A stretch of 43,345 nucleotides of DNA, taken from assembly GCA_034667465.1 (NCBI GenBank), contig JAXDJV010000011.1:1-43345 (forward strand), read 5' to 3'. Origin of the DNA: JAOBAU01 sp034667465 (GTDB lineage: Bacteria; Acidobacteriota; Thermoanaerobaculia; Gp7-AA8). A model generated the notes under the pieces. The model made no database searches and was not told the DNA's origin. It saw nothing but the letters and a program-made list of their open reading frames with translations. Positions 7,271 to 15,198 of this stretch are shown here, one piece after another. The first letter of the stretch is position 1; each line of letters starts with the position of its first letter. The position numbers and the translations under genes were made by a program.

Positions 7271-8376
7271 CGGCCGCGCTCGCGCAGATAGCGTCCCATC
7301 CGTTCGATGCCGGTGCCGATCGCGTCGATGCTCGCGGCGTACGAAATGCGGACGAAGCCTTCGCCTATCGAGCCGAACGCGATGCCGGGAATGACGAGCA
7401 CCGCGCCGTCGGTGGCGAGCGATTTGGCGAACGTCAGCGTGTCGCAGGAAGGCACCGGCACGAACGCGTAGAACGCGCCGGCGGGCGGCGGAATCTCGGT
7501 ATCGAGCTCGCGGCGAATCGCGCTCAGCGCGGCGTCGCGCTGCGTGCGAAACATCGAGCGCGCATTCGCGAGCCAGGTCGCGTTCCAGTCTCGATCGTCG
7601 AGGATCAGTTCCGCAAGCGCCTGCGAAAACACGGACGCGCAGGTGGCGACGTACTGATGCGCCTTCACGATGTGCGTCATCAGTTCGGCGTCGGCGAAAA
7701 TCCAGCCGAGGCGCAGACCGGTCATGCCGTGCGACTTCGAGAGACCGTTGATGACGATGACGTTCTGTCCGAGACCGATCATCGACGGCGGCGGCGCGTC
7801 GTACCAGAGCTCGCGATAAACCTCGTCGGCGACGACGAGACAGCCGGCGCCGGCGATCTTTCGCAGCGTCGCGTCATCGATGACGGCGCCGAGTGGATTC
7901 GACGGCGAGTTGACGATGATCAGTTTCGTGCGCGGCGTGACTTTCGCGAGCAGCGCATCGGCGTCGAGTTTCCAGTCGGGCGGTTCGAGCTCGTACGTGA
8001 CGACCGTCGCGCCGCACATCGTCGCCAGCGTCGCGTACGACACGAAACCGGGATTCGGCACGAGCACCTCATCGCCGGCTTCAACGAACGCCTGAAAGAT
8101 CGCGAAAAGCCCTTCCTGCGTGCCGGCCGTGACGCAGATTTCCGTCTTCGGATCGTACGGCGTGCCGTCCGCGAGCTTCTTTCGCAGAGAAACATTGCCG
8201 GCATTCGGCGAGTAATGCCATGACGCTTCGGTCGCGCGGAGCGCAAGCTGTTTCAGGCGATCGTCGGGCTCAAGATTGGGCTCGCCGATGCCGAGGTTGG
8301 TGGATAAGGGGGTGGCGAGGGCGTTGATCTGGCGGATCAACGAGAGTTCGATTTGCGCGACGCGTTGCGCAGGCAT
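7267..8376 (-). CDS. Class I/II PLP aminotransferase (candidate succinyl-DAP aminotransferase)
   Basis: A 369-residue fold-type I aminotransferase from the ATG at 8376. It shows NLGIGEPNL, the PLP-phosphate region TAGTQEGLF, NSPSNPLG, ADEVYRELWY and the PLP lysine in SKSHGMTGLRLGW (K214). The specific substrate cannot be read from sequence. Position directly after dapD in a DAP operon suggests it makes N-succinyl-LL-2,6-diaminopimelate (DapC role), or is a broad-specificity aspartate/aromatic enzyme. The start codon lies inside hairpin B2; the frame also continues upstream through the hairpin to 8430, which adds only repeat-encoded residues. It overlaps the DUF547 gene by 4 bp. Confidence 0.82.
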   Translation of the reverse strand: MPAQRVAQIELSLIRQINALATPLSTNLGIGEPNLEPDDRLKQLALRATEASWHYSPNAGNVSLRKKLADGTPYDPKTEICVTAGTQEGLFAIFQAFVEAGDEVLVPNPGFVSYATLATMCGATVVTYELEPPDWKLDADALLAKVTPRTKLIIVNSPSNPLGAVIDDATLRKIAGAGCLVVADEVYRELWYDAPPPSMIGLGQNVIVINGLSKSHGMTGLRLGWIFADAELMTHIVKAHQYVATCASVFSQALAELILDDRDWNATWLANARSMFRTQRDAALSAIRRELDTEIPPPAGAFYAFVPVPSCDTLTFAKSLATDGAVLVIPGIAFGSIGEGFVRISYAASIDAIGTGIERMGRYLRERGR

Positions 8377-8455
8377 GAGTGATGAGGCATGAGGCATGAG
8401 TCGCTCCGCGTCCGCGATGCTTTTACTCATACCTCATGCCTCATCCCTCATACCT
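8371..8455. repeat. Heptamer-built hairpin B2 between dapD and the aminotransferase gene
   Basis: Arms 8371-8401 and 8425-8455 pair over 31 bp with three mismatches, with a 23-nt loop. The arms are built from ATGAGGC-like heptamers. The structure exactly fills the gap between the dapD stop (8454) and the aminotransferase start (8376). The first arm in the direction of transcription overlaps the dapD stop codon and the second contains the next start codon. Confidence 0.85.
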
Positions 8456-9278
8456 AGCGAAGCGCCTCTTCCAGCGCCGTCGCCGAATCCGTCTTCTCAT
8501 CCCGATACTTGATGATCAGCGGCGTCGCCATCGTCAGCTTGTGCTCTTCGGCGAATGTTCCTTTCAACGGACGCGAGCCCGGGACGACGACGGCGCCGAA
8601 CGGAATCTCGAGCGGACGCTCGGCCGTCTTCCGGTAAATCTGCCCGCGCACGATGTCGTAGACCGGCGTCGAGCCGGTGATGACGACGCCGGCGCCGATC
8701 ACGGCGCGCGAGCGGACGATCGTTCCTTCGTAAATGCCGCAGTTGCCGCCGACGACCACGTCGTCTTCGATCACCACCGGCACGTTGCCGATCGGCTCGA
8801 GGACGCCGCCGATCTGCGCGCCGGCGGAGAGGTGCACGCGCTTGCCGATCTGCGCGCACGAACCGACGAGCGCGTGCGAATCGATCATCGTCTCTTCATC
8901 GACGTACGCGCCGATGTTCACGTACGCGGGCGGCATCACCACGACGCCTTTCGCAACGTACGCGCCGCGACGAATCGACGAGCCGCCAGGCACGATGCGA
9001 ACGCCGTCGACGATCTTGAATCGCCGCGCCGGCAGCGTGTCTTTGTCGATGAACGACAGCGCGCCCGACGCGAACTCGGCGAGCACGCCGAACTTGAACG
9101 CGGCGAGGATCGCTTCCTTCACCCACACCTGCGTTTTCCACTCGCCCATGTCGTCGCGCATCGCCGCGCGCACCGCTCCCTTCTCCAGTTCCGCAAGGAA
9201 CAGTCCGATCACTTTCGTCGCCTCGGCGCGGTCAGTGGTGTTCTTCAGCGCGGCGACGCGCTCTTCGATGGTCGGCAT
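8454..9278 (-). CDS. dapD: 2,3,4,5-tetrahydropyridine-2,6-dicarboxylate N-succinyltransferase
   Basis: A 274-residue acyltransferase of normal DapD length. It has a helical N-terminal domain (1-95) and a left-handed beta-helix of hexapeptide repeats (about 100-240): PPAYVNIGAYVDEETMIDSH, then SAGAQIGGVLEP and DDVVVGGNCGIYEG. It transfers succinate from succinyl-CoA to tetrahydrodipicolinate, the fourth step of the succinylase branch to meso-diaminopimelate. It begins immediately after the dapA stop. Its own stop lies at the edge of hairpin B2. Confidence 0.96.
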   Translation of the reverse strand: MPTIEERVAALKNTTDRAEATKVIGLFLAELEKGAVRAAMRDDMGEWKTQVWVKEAILAAFKFGVLAEFASGALSFIDKDTLPARRFKIVDGVRIVPGGSSIRRGAYVAKGVVVMPPAYVNIGAYVDEETMIDSHALVGSCAQIGKRVHLSAGAQIGGVLEPIGNVPVVIEDDVVVGGNCGIYEGTIVRSRAVIGAGVVITGSTPVYDIVRGQIYRKTAERPLEIPFGAVVVPGSRPLKGTFAEEHKLTMATPLIIKYRDEKTDSATALEEALR

Positions 9279-10178
9279 CTAAAGGACTCCTGATTCGCGG
9301 AGGATCTCGCGCATCTTTTCGCGGCTGGCGTCGGTGAGCGGGGCGAGCGGCGGACGAAGCGTGTCGTTTTCGAGCACACCCATCATCTTCAGCGCCGCTT
9401 TCACCGGGCCGGGATTCGATTCGATGAAGTTGCCGGTGAGCAGCGGCAGCAGCTGATTCTGAATGCGTCGCGCCGTCGGATAGTCGCCGCCGAGCGCGGC
9501 GTCGGAAAGCTTTCGCATCAGCCGCGGCACTTCGTTAGACGCGACCGAGATCACCCCATCGGCGCCGCACGCGATCAGCGGCAGCGCCCACGCATCATCG
9601 CCGCTCAGCACCGCGAAACCTTCGCTGCGCAGCCGGAGGATCTCGAGGATCTGCTCCATGTTTCCCGACGCTTCTTTCACACCGACGACGTTCGGCACTT
9701 CGGCGGCGATTCGCAGCGTCGTCGCCGCGGTCATGTTCACGCCGGTGCGGCCGGGAACGTTGTACATGATCATCGGAAAGCCGCTGCTCCTCTTCTCGAT
9801 CGCTTCGGCCTGCATTCCGAAATGACGACGCAGTCCGTCGGGCGACGGCTTGTTGTAGTACGGCGTGATGGTGAGGGCGCCGGCGGCGCCGAGGTCGATG
9901 ACGGCGAGCGCGAGATCGATCGCTTTGTCGGTGGCATTGCTGCCGGCGCCGGCGAGCACCGGAACGCGTCCGTTCGCCGCTTTGATCGTCAGCTCGACGA
10001 CGCGCAGATGTTCATCGAACGACATCGCCGGATTCTCGCCGGTCGTGCCGCACGGCACGAGGAAATCGATTCCTTCGACGATCTGCCAGTCGACGAATTT
10101 CTCGAGCGCCGCTTCATCGAGCGCGCCGTCGGGACGCCAGGGGGTGATCAGGGCTGTTCCTGCTCCGCGGAAGATCAT
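9279..10178 (-). CDS. dapA: 4-hydroxy-tetrahydrodipicolinate synthase
   Basis: A 299-residue TIM-barrel aldolase. PCGTTGENP (42-50) holds the Thr pair of the active site, YNVPGRTGV (139-147) the catalytic Tyr, and VGVKEASGN the Schiff-base lysine K168. It condenses pyruvate with aspartate-4-semialdehyde, the first committed step to DAP and lysine. No Shine-Dalgarno precedes the ATG; hairpin B3 lies 11 nt upstream. The stop codon abuts the dapD start with no gap. Confidence 0.96.
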   Translation of the reverse strand: MIFRGAGTALITPWRPDGALDEAALEKFVDWQIVEGIDFLVPCGTTGENPAMSFDEHLRVVELTIKAANGRVPVLAGAGSNATDKAIDLALAVIDLGAAGALTITPYYNKPSPDGLRRHFGMQAEAIEKRSSGFPMIMYNVPGRTGVNMTAATTLRIAAEVPNVVGVKEASGNMEQILEILRLRSEGFAVLSGDDAWALPLIACGADGVISVASNEVPRLMRKLSDAALGGDYPTARRIQNQLLPLLTGNFIESNPGPVKAALKMMGVLENDTLRPPLAPLTDASREKMREILRESGVL

Positions 10179-10189
10179 GTTGTGAAGCG

Positions 10190-10262
10190 AAGGATGAAGG
10201 CTGAAGGATGAAGGCTGAATGTCTCAGCCCTTTTCATCCTTCATCCTTCAGCCTTCATCCTT
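10190..10262. repeat. Heptamer-built hairpin B3 between dapB and dapA
   Basis: Arms 10190-10219 and 10233-10262 pair over 30 bp with a single mismatch and a 13-nt loop. Units are AAGGATG and AAGGCTG heptamers. The arm transcribed first contains the last six codons and the TGA of dapB, so the C-terminal residues of DapB are encoded by the repeat. The hairpin occupies the whole dapB-dapA gap. Confidence 0.85.
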
Positions 10263-10930
10263 TCCCCAAACATCAGCTCATCAAATCGCAACAGCCCGCT
10301 CCGTCCGCGCACGAGCTCCGCGGCCACGACGGCGCCGCGCGCGAATCCATCACGGCCGCGCGCGCGATGCGAGAGCTCGATGAGATCGTCCGGCGAATCG
10401 AAGAACAGCGTATGCAATCCGAACTCCGCGCCGACGCGCGACGACGCGATGGCGGGCGCGAGCTTGCCGCCGCTGCCGCTCTTCACTTCGTCGGCGATCC
10501 TGATCGCCGTGCCGCTCGGCGCATCTTTCTTCTGCGAGTGATGGCGCTCTTCGATACCCGCGGCGTACTGCTCGAAACGCGCGAACAGCTCACCTGCGCG
10601 ATGCGCCAGGGCAAAGGTCACGTTCGCGCCCGGCGAAAAGTTCGATGCGTAAACCGCGCCGATCTTCGCCGCTTCGACGCGCGAACGAACGTCGTCGACG
10701 CGATCGTTCCAGCCGGTCGTGCCGATCACGAGCGCGATGCCGTTCCCGCACGCAAGCTCGAGCGCGTGATCGAGCGCCGACGCATGCGAGAAGTCGATGA
10801 CGACCTCCGCGCCGTTCAGTTCCGCGCGGCGATCGGCGTCGAAGATCGCGACGACCTCGTGACCGCGTTCGGCCGCGACCCGCTCGATCGTCTTCCCCAT
10901 CTTCCCGTAGCCGTGCAGCGCAATCTTCAA
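10241..10930 (-). CDS. dapB: 4-hydroxy-tetrahydrodipicolinate reductase
   Basis: A 229-residue protein, slightly short for DapB. The nucleotide-binding motif GYGKMGKT (7-14) starts the Rossmann domain. IDFSHASA, TTGW (71-74) and the substrate motif EERHHSQKKDAPSGTA (H130, H131, K135) are all conserved. It reduces hydroxy-tetrahydrodipicolinate with NAD(P)H. The start overlaps the lysC stop by 4 bp. The final residues (MKAEG) come from hairpin B3, which suggests the repeat replaced or extended the original C-terminus. Confidence 0.95.
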   Translation of the reverse strand: MKIALHGYGKMGKTIERVAAERGHEVVAIFDADRRAELNGAEVVIDFSHASALDHALELACGNGIALVIGTTGWNDRVDDVRSRVEAAKIGAVYASNFSPGANVTFALAHRAGELFARFEQYAAGIEERHHSQKKDAPSGTAIRIADEVKSGSGGKLAPAIASSRVGAEFGLHTLFFDSPDDLIELSHRARGRDGFARGAVVAAELVRGRSGLLRFDELMFGERMKAEG

Positions 10931-12300
10931 GTCGCCACCTTCACCGGCATCTCGAACAGCGCGTGATGAATGCGCGCGATGGCGCGATCGGCATCGCTGT
11001 CGTCAACGACGACACTGAGATTGAGACCCGAGCGGCCGAGCGACAGCATCTTCATCGGAATCTCGCGCAGCGCTTCGAAGATCCGCGCGCCGACGCGCGA
11101 GTCGCTCATCAGATTGCGTCCGACCACCGCGACGATGCACTGCTCGTCGAGCACTTCCACCTCGGCGATGTCTTTCAATCGCGCCTGCAGCTCATCGATG
11201 TTGTGGCGATCGTCGATGGTGACCGAGACCGAGACTTCCGACGTCGCGATCAGATCAACGGAGATCTCGAATTCCTCGAAGACCGCGAAAAGCCGTGCGA
11301 GAAAACCGTGCACGCCGAGCATCTTGTTCGACGTCATGTGCACGACGGTGACGTGCCGCTTGCGCGCGATCGAGCGCGGACCGGCGCCACGATCGTCGCC
11401 TTCGCGCGAGATCAGCGTGCCGGCCGACGCCGGGTTGTGCGTGTTGAGCACGCGCACCGGAATGTTGGCTTCGATGGCCGGCTCCAGCGTGCGCGGATGC
11501 AACTTCGCGCCGAACCAGGCCAGCTCCGCGGCTTCGGCATACGACAGTCGATCGATGACGCGCGCGCCGGGAACGAGTCGCGGATCGCACGTCAGCAGTC
11601 CATCGACGTCGGTCCAGATTTGCACTTCATCCGCACCGATCGCGGCGGCGACGATCGCGGCGCTGTAGTCGGAACCGTTGCGGCCGAGCGTCGTCGTCGC
11701 GCCGTCGACCGTGCGACCGATGAAGCCGCCCATCACCGGAATGCGATTGCGCTCGATGAGCGGCAGCAGCACCGCCTGCGCGGCGTTGCGCGTGCGATCC
11801 ATCAAAGGAGTCGCGCCGCCGAAGTTGTCGTTCGTGACGATGACGTCTTCCGATTCGACATGCTCGCCCGGCAGCGCGCGCATCATCATCGAGTACGCGA
11901 AGAGCACCGACGAGAGCTTCTCGCCGATAGCCGTGACTTTGTCTTTCGCGCGCGCCGTGATCTCGCCGAGGAGCGCGATCCCTTTGAGGATCGTCTGAAT
12001 CTGATCGATCTGTTTGTTGAGCTGCCGCAGAAACGATTCGAAGAAATCGAACTTCTGCTGCACGAGCTGCATGGCGACGTCTTCGTGTCGCTGGCGCACG
12101 CGCGCCATGATTTCGGTGACGCGATCGATGTCGGACGCGCACGCCGCTTCCGCCGCCGCGACGAGATCGTTCGTGACACCGGCCAGCGCCGACACGACGA
12201 CGATCGGCTGCAGATGGCGCCGCTCGGCGACGATGTCGATGGCGGCCGCAACGCGCTCGGCGTCGCCGACGGAAGTGCCGCCGAACTTGATGACGATCAC
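10927..12300 (-). CDS. lysC: Aspartate kinase
   Basis: A 457-residue monofunctional aspartokinase starting at GTG. KFGGTSVGD (5-13) is the family signature; GRNGSDYSA and WTDVDGLLTCDPRLV belong to the kinase domain. Two C-terminal ACT domains (about 300-455) include VDLIATSEVSVSVTID and AVVGRNL, typical of lysine- or threonine-sensitive feedback sites. It phosphorylates aspartate, the entry to the lysine, threonine and methionine pathways. The 97-nt gap from asd holds repeat A1 and leaves no room for a lysine riboswitch. Only a weak GGGAG precedes the GTG. Confidence 0.96.
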   Translation of the reverse strand: MIVIKFGGTSVGDAERVAAAIDIVAERRHLQPIVVVSALAGVTNDLVAAAEAACASDIDRVTEIMARVRQRHEDVAMQLVQQKFDFFESFLRQLNKQIDQIQTILKGIALLGEITARAKDKVTAIGEKLSSVLFAYSMMMRALPGEHVESEDVIVTNDNFGGATPLMDRTRNAAQAVLLPLIERNRIPVMGGFIGRTVDGATTTLGRNGSDYSAAIVAAAIGADEVQIWTDVDGLLTCDPRLVPGARVIDRLSYAEAAELAWFGAKLHPRTLEPAIEANIPVRVLNTHNPASAGTLISREGDDRGAGPRSIARKRHVTVVHMTSNKMLGVHGFLARLFAVFEEFEISVDLIATSEVSVSVTIDDRHNIDELQARLKDIAEVEVLDEQCIVAVVGRNLMSDSRVGARIFEALREIPMKMLSLGRSGLNLSVVVDDSDADRAIARIHHALFEMPVKVAT

Positions 12301-12311
12301 GACGCGCTCCC

Positions 12312-12395
12312 GTCATTCCGAGCGTCAGGGCGGGGCGCGAGAAGGTTCCGCTGCGCGCACCGCACGCCCGGATCCCTCGCTACGCTCGGGATGAC
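12312..12395. repeat. Palindromic dispersed repeat, copy A1
   Basis: The outer ends are GTCATTCCGAGCGT and ACGCTCGGGATGAC. They enclose a second inverted pair around GGATCC and a variable GC-rich centre. The copy begins 2 nt after the asd stop (minus-strand sense) and fills the asd-lysC gap. It belongs with copies at 16763, 28893 and 43283; this copy is the most diverged on its left side. Confidence 0.85.
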
Positions 12396-12397
12396 GG

Positions 12398-13498
12398 TCA
12401 TAGCATCCCCTTCGCTTCCATCAGCTCCGCGTTCAGAATCGCCGCGCCCGCGGCGCCGCGAATCGTGTTGTGCACCAGCGCGACCATTCGCAGATCGAGC
12501 AGCGGGCAGGGACGCAGCCGTCCGACGCTGACGCTCATTCCGCGCTCGCGATCGCGATCGAGTCGCGGCTGCGGGCGATCGATGTCCGTGAGGAAATGCA
12601 GCGGCTGTTTCGGTGCGGACGGCAATCCGAGTTTCTGCGGCTCTCCGGCGAACGTTTCGAATTCGCGGCGCAGTTGATCCAGGTTGATCACTTTGTCATC
12701 GCGCAGCTTCAGCGAGATCGACATCAGATGTCCGTCGATGACGCCGACGCGATTCACCTGCGCGGAAATGCGGAACGGCGCGTCGGTAAAGCGCGAGCCG
12801 TTCCAGCCGCCGAGGATCTTGCGTGGCTCGCTCTCGATCTTCTCCTCTTCGCCGCCGCCGATGTACGGGATGACGTTGTCGAGAATCGCGATCGACGGCA
12901 CGCCGGGATAGCCGGCACCCGAGATCGCCTGCATCGTCGTGACGTGCAGTTGCGTGATGCCGTACAGCCGCTCGATCGGCGCGATCGCCATCGCCAGTCC
13001 GATCGTCGAGCAGTTCGGATTCGTGACGATGCAGCCTTTGCCGCCGCGCCGTTTCTGCTGGCGTTCGATTGCGCCGAGATGCTCGGCGTTCAGTTCGGGA
13101 ATGAGCAGCGGGACGTCGGCGTCCATCCGATGATTCTTCGAATTCGAGACGACGGCGCAGCCGCGATTCGCGTACTCATCTTCCGCTTCGCCTGCGACGG
13201 ATGAGTCGAGTCCGGAGAAGATGAGACGCGCAGTCAGCTCGGAGCCGAGCGGCTTCACAATGAGCTGGGAAGCCTCACGCGGCAGCAGTGTGTCGAGCCG
13301 CCAGTCGGCCGCTTCCGCGTATGTTTTCCCCGCGCTGCGCTCGGACGCGACGACGTCGCTGACGCGGAACCACGGATGGTTTTCGAGGAGCTGAATGAAA
13401 CGCTGGCCGACAGAGCCGGTGGCCCCGAGGACGGCGACCGGGATGCGGTCGGTCCGTTGTGCGCGCGGCGCGGCGTCGGTCGTCAATGTCGCGGTCAT
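12398..13498 (-). CDS. asd: Aspartate-semialdehyde dehydrogenase
   Basis: A 366-residue enzyme of the longer archaeal/fungal-like ASADH subtype. It has NADP-binding GATGSVGQR (25-33), the nucleophile C163 in NPNCSTIGL, and H257 in RVGVIDGH. It reduces aspartyl phosphate to the semialdehyde used by DapA. The start overlaps the stop of the PqqB-like gene in ATGA. An N-terminal extension of about 19 residues precedes the Rossmann strand. Confidence 0.95.
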   Translation of the reverse strand: MTATLTTDAAPRAQRTDRIPVAVLGATGSVGQRFIQLLENHPWFRVSDVVASERSAGKTYAEAADWRLDTLLPREASQLIVKPLGSELTARLIFSGLDSSVAGEAEDEYANRGCAVVSNSKNHRMDADVPLLIPELNAEHLGAIERQQKRRGGKGCIVTNPNCSTIGLAMAIAPIERLYGITQLHVTTMQAISGAGYPGVPSIAILDNVIPYIGGGEEEKIESEPRKILGGWNGSRFTDAPFRISAQVNRVGVIDGHLMSISLKLRDDKVINLDQLRREFETFAGEPQKLGLPSAPKQPLHFLTDIDRPQPRLDRDRERGMSVSVGRLRPCPLLDLRMVALVHNTIRGAAGAAILNAELMEAKGML

Positions 13499-14394
13499 CG
13501 GATGAGCTCCCTTGCTTCAAGCAATTCTAATTCCCCTTCCGCCGCAACTCCTTCATGCCGTCCACGAATCCAGGGGTTCGACTGATTGAGGTGGATGAAG
13601 CGAACCTTCTTCCGCGCCGCGGCGTCGAGCCGCGCCAGCGTTTCAACGATGAACGGATGCGGAATCTCGCGCATGTCGCGGCCCGGCAGCTCGCTCGCAT
13701 CGTGAAAGGTTCCGTCGACGTACGCGACGTCGACACGCGCGAGGACCGATTCGATCGGCGTCGACCACTTCTCCCATTTGTCGATGTCGGGAAGCCAGAG
13801 GATGGCGCGCGACGGACCGCGGATGATGAAGCCGACTGTTTCCGAGAACTCATCGCGATGCGGAACGACGAGCGCTTCGACCGAGATGCGCGCGTTGAGC
13901 TGCGTCGTCGTTTCGAGCGGCCGCAGCTCGATGTTTTTCAGCGCGACGAGCTGGCTCCACGGTCCGTTCGCCGCGATAAACGCGCGCATCCGCGGCATCG
14001 CGTAAACGGGAACGCCGTGCGCGCCGATGACCTCGCGGCCGAGGTGCATGAGACCTGTGTAATGACCGATGTGCGCGTGCGTGAGGAGGATGGATGGGAG
14101 CGTTTTTGATGGAGCAAGTGTGTCGAGACGATGAAGCTGCTCGGGAAAGTCAGGCGTCGCGTCGATGATCCACCGCTCGCCGCTGACCGGATCGACGATG
14201 CCGAGCGACGCGACGAGCCGCCGCAACGAAGGATCGCGCCACGCGGCGATGCAGTCGTCGCGTTTGCAGCCGGCCTGCGGATAGCCGCCATCCTGCGCGA
14301 TGCCGAGGACGATGACGTAAGGAGCGGTCGCCGGCGGCGCGACGTGCGCGCAGGCCGAGAGAAGGAGGAACGCGAGCGTCAGCGTCTTCGCCAC
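13495..14394 (-). CDS. PqqB-like metallo-beta-lactamase-fold lipoprotein
   Basis: A 299-residue protein from the GTG at 14394. The upstream frame to 14667 is the opposite-frame shadow of the methyltransferase gene. The N-terminus is a lipoprotein signal with lipobox LSAC (C15). The body resembles PqqB: GIAQDGGYPQAGC, LTHAHIGHYTGL (H106, H108, H111) and VPHRDEFSETVGF. Family members bind metal through the histidine motif, here HxHxGH rather than HxHxDH. PqqB itself acts in the hydroxylation of the PQQ precursor, but no other pqq genes are visible, so this is better called a PqqB-like hydrolase. It overlaps the methyltransferase gene by 16 bp and asd by 4 bp. Confidence 0.78.
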   Translation of the reverse strand: MAKTLTLAFLLLSACAHVAPPATAPYVIVLGIAQDGGYPQAGCKRDDCIAAWRDPSLRRLVASLGIVDPVSGERWIIDATPDFPEQLHRLDTLAPSKTLPSILLTHAHIGHYTGLMHLGREVIGAHGVPVYAMPRMRAFIAANGPWSQLVALKNIELRPLETTTQLNARISVEALVVPHRDEFSETVGFIIRGPSRAILWLPDIDKWEKWSTPIESVLARVDVAYVDGTFHDASELPGRDMREIPHPFIVETLARLDAAARKKVRFIHLNQSNPWIRGRHEGVAAEGELELLEARELIR

Positions 14395-15167
14395 AGCGAC
14401 AGATCCTGATAGCCGTTGAGGCCATGCTCGCGATGTTCGACGAGCTCGAAGTCTCCGCTCCAGACGCGGCGCATGTAATCGACGTGATGGAACGCGCTGT
14501 CGTCGTTGAAGCCGATCGTGCCGGCGATGAACGTGAATCCTTTCGCGCCGAGCTCCACATGATGCGCGTGCGTCAGGTCGGGACGGTTGTACGTCAGCGA
14601 CGGTGAATGCGTCGACGCGACGAGCGCGCCGCCGGGCTTCAGAATGCGCTTCAGCTCCGCCAGCCATCGCATCTGCGACGCTTCGTCAAAGTGCGTGAAG
14701 ACGGAGACGGCGTAAACGACATCGAACGTCTCGTCGCCGAACGGCAGCGGCGGCGAAGTCGACGTCACGCGATAGTCGCCGCGCAGGTTCCGCGCCGCCC
14801 ACCCGACCGCCCGCGCGTCGACATCGACGCCGGTCAGCTTGATACCGGGGATGATCGCGACGTGCCGCGCCACGCGGCCGGAACCGCAGCCGAAGTCGAG
14901 CCACTCGCCGCGCGGAGCGAAACCGTGAATAGTCAACATACGGACGATGTCGTTCGAAGCATGCTCGCCGATCAGGAGAAAGTGAACGCGCGAGCTGTTG
15001 ATGCCGACGCTCGCACGCAGCCGCGCCGGCGGCAGCGGACGCCGCGCGAAGGCGTCGAGAAGATCGGGCGCGCCGTCGCGAATACGAATCGGCAGCTCGC
15101 GCGCGAACGTCCGCAACGCGCGGCGGGCGCGCTGCGGAAGCGCACGTCGATAGAGAGAGCGAAACAT
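14379..15167 (-). CDS. Class I SAM-dependent methyltransferase
   Basis: A 262-residue protein from the ATG at 15167. A basic N-terminal region (1-75) is followed by a Rossmann methyltransferase domain with motif I LDFGCGSGRVARHVA, GVDVDARAVGWA, FDVVYAVSVFTHFDE and LKPGGALV. The substrate is unknown. It is the first gene of the long minus-strand operon that includes asd and the dap genes. A TACAAT box 8 nt before the ATG supports both this start and a leaderless transcript. A related methyltransferase with the same VFTH signature occurs at 25640-26479. Confidence 0.85.
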   Translation of the reverse strand: MFRSLYRRALPQRARRALRTFARELPIRIRDGAPDLLDAFARRPLPPARLRASVGINSSRVHFLLIGEHASNDIVRMLTIHGFAPRGEWLDFGCGSGRVARHVAIIPGIKLTGVDVDARAVGWAARNLRGDYRVTSTSPPLPFGDETFDVVYAVSVFTHFDEASQMRWLAELKRILKPGGALVASTHSPSLTYNRPDLTHAHHVELGAKGFTFIAGTIGFNDDSAFHHVDYMRRVWSGDFELVEHREHGLNGYQDLSLWRRR

Positions 15168-15175
15168 CGCGGCGG

Positions 15176-15181
15176 ATTGTA
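15176..15181 (-). promoter_or_regulatory. Probable -10 box of the methyltransferase-asd-lysC-dap operon
   Basis: TACAAT on the minus strand lies 8 nt before the methyltransferase ATG. It lies only 4 nt from the opposing -10 box at 15186-15191, so the two divergent promoters share nearly the same DNA and could interfere with each other. Confidence 0.5.
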
Positions 15182-15185
15182 CGGC

Positions 15186-15191
15186 TACACT
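15186..15191 (+). promoter_or_regulatory. Probable -10 box of the osmoprotectant ABC operon (leaderless)
   Basis: TACACT lies exactly 7 nt before the ATG at 15199, and no Shine-Dalgarno is present. No clear -35 is visible; that position is inside the divergent methyltransferase start region. Confidence 0.5.
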
Positions 15192-15198
15192 CCCACCG

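Noticed and set aside
12301..12397. Lysine riboswitch before lysC
   Set aside because: The gap is 97 nt, too short for the known lysine riboswitch (about 170 nt), and is filled by repeat A1.
10963..12531. 522-codon plus-strand open frame opposite lysC and asd
   Set aside because: Product is an Arg/Asp/His-rich low-complexity sequence with no motif; it is the usual antisense shadow of GC-rich coding DNA, and lysC is unmistakable on the other strand.
13495..14394. A pyrroloquinoline quinone biosynthesis locus
   Set aside because: Only a PqqB-like protein is present; no pqqA, C, D or E and the protein is a lipoprotein, unlike PqqB.
13495..14667. 390-residue version of the PqqB-like protein
   Set aside because: The first 91 residues are Arg-rich and antisense/out of frame within the methyltransferase gene; a GTG at 14394 gives a proper lipoprotein signal.
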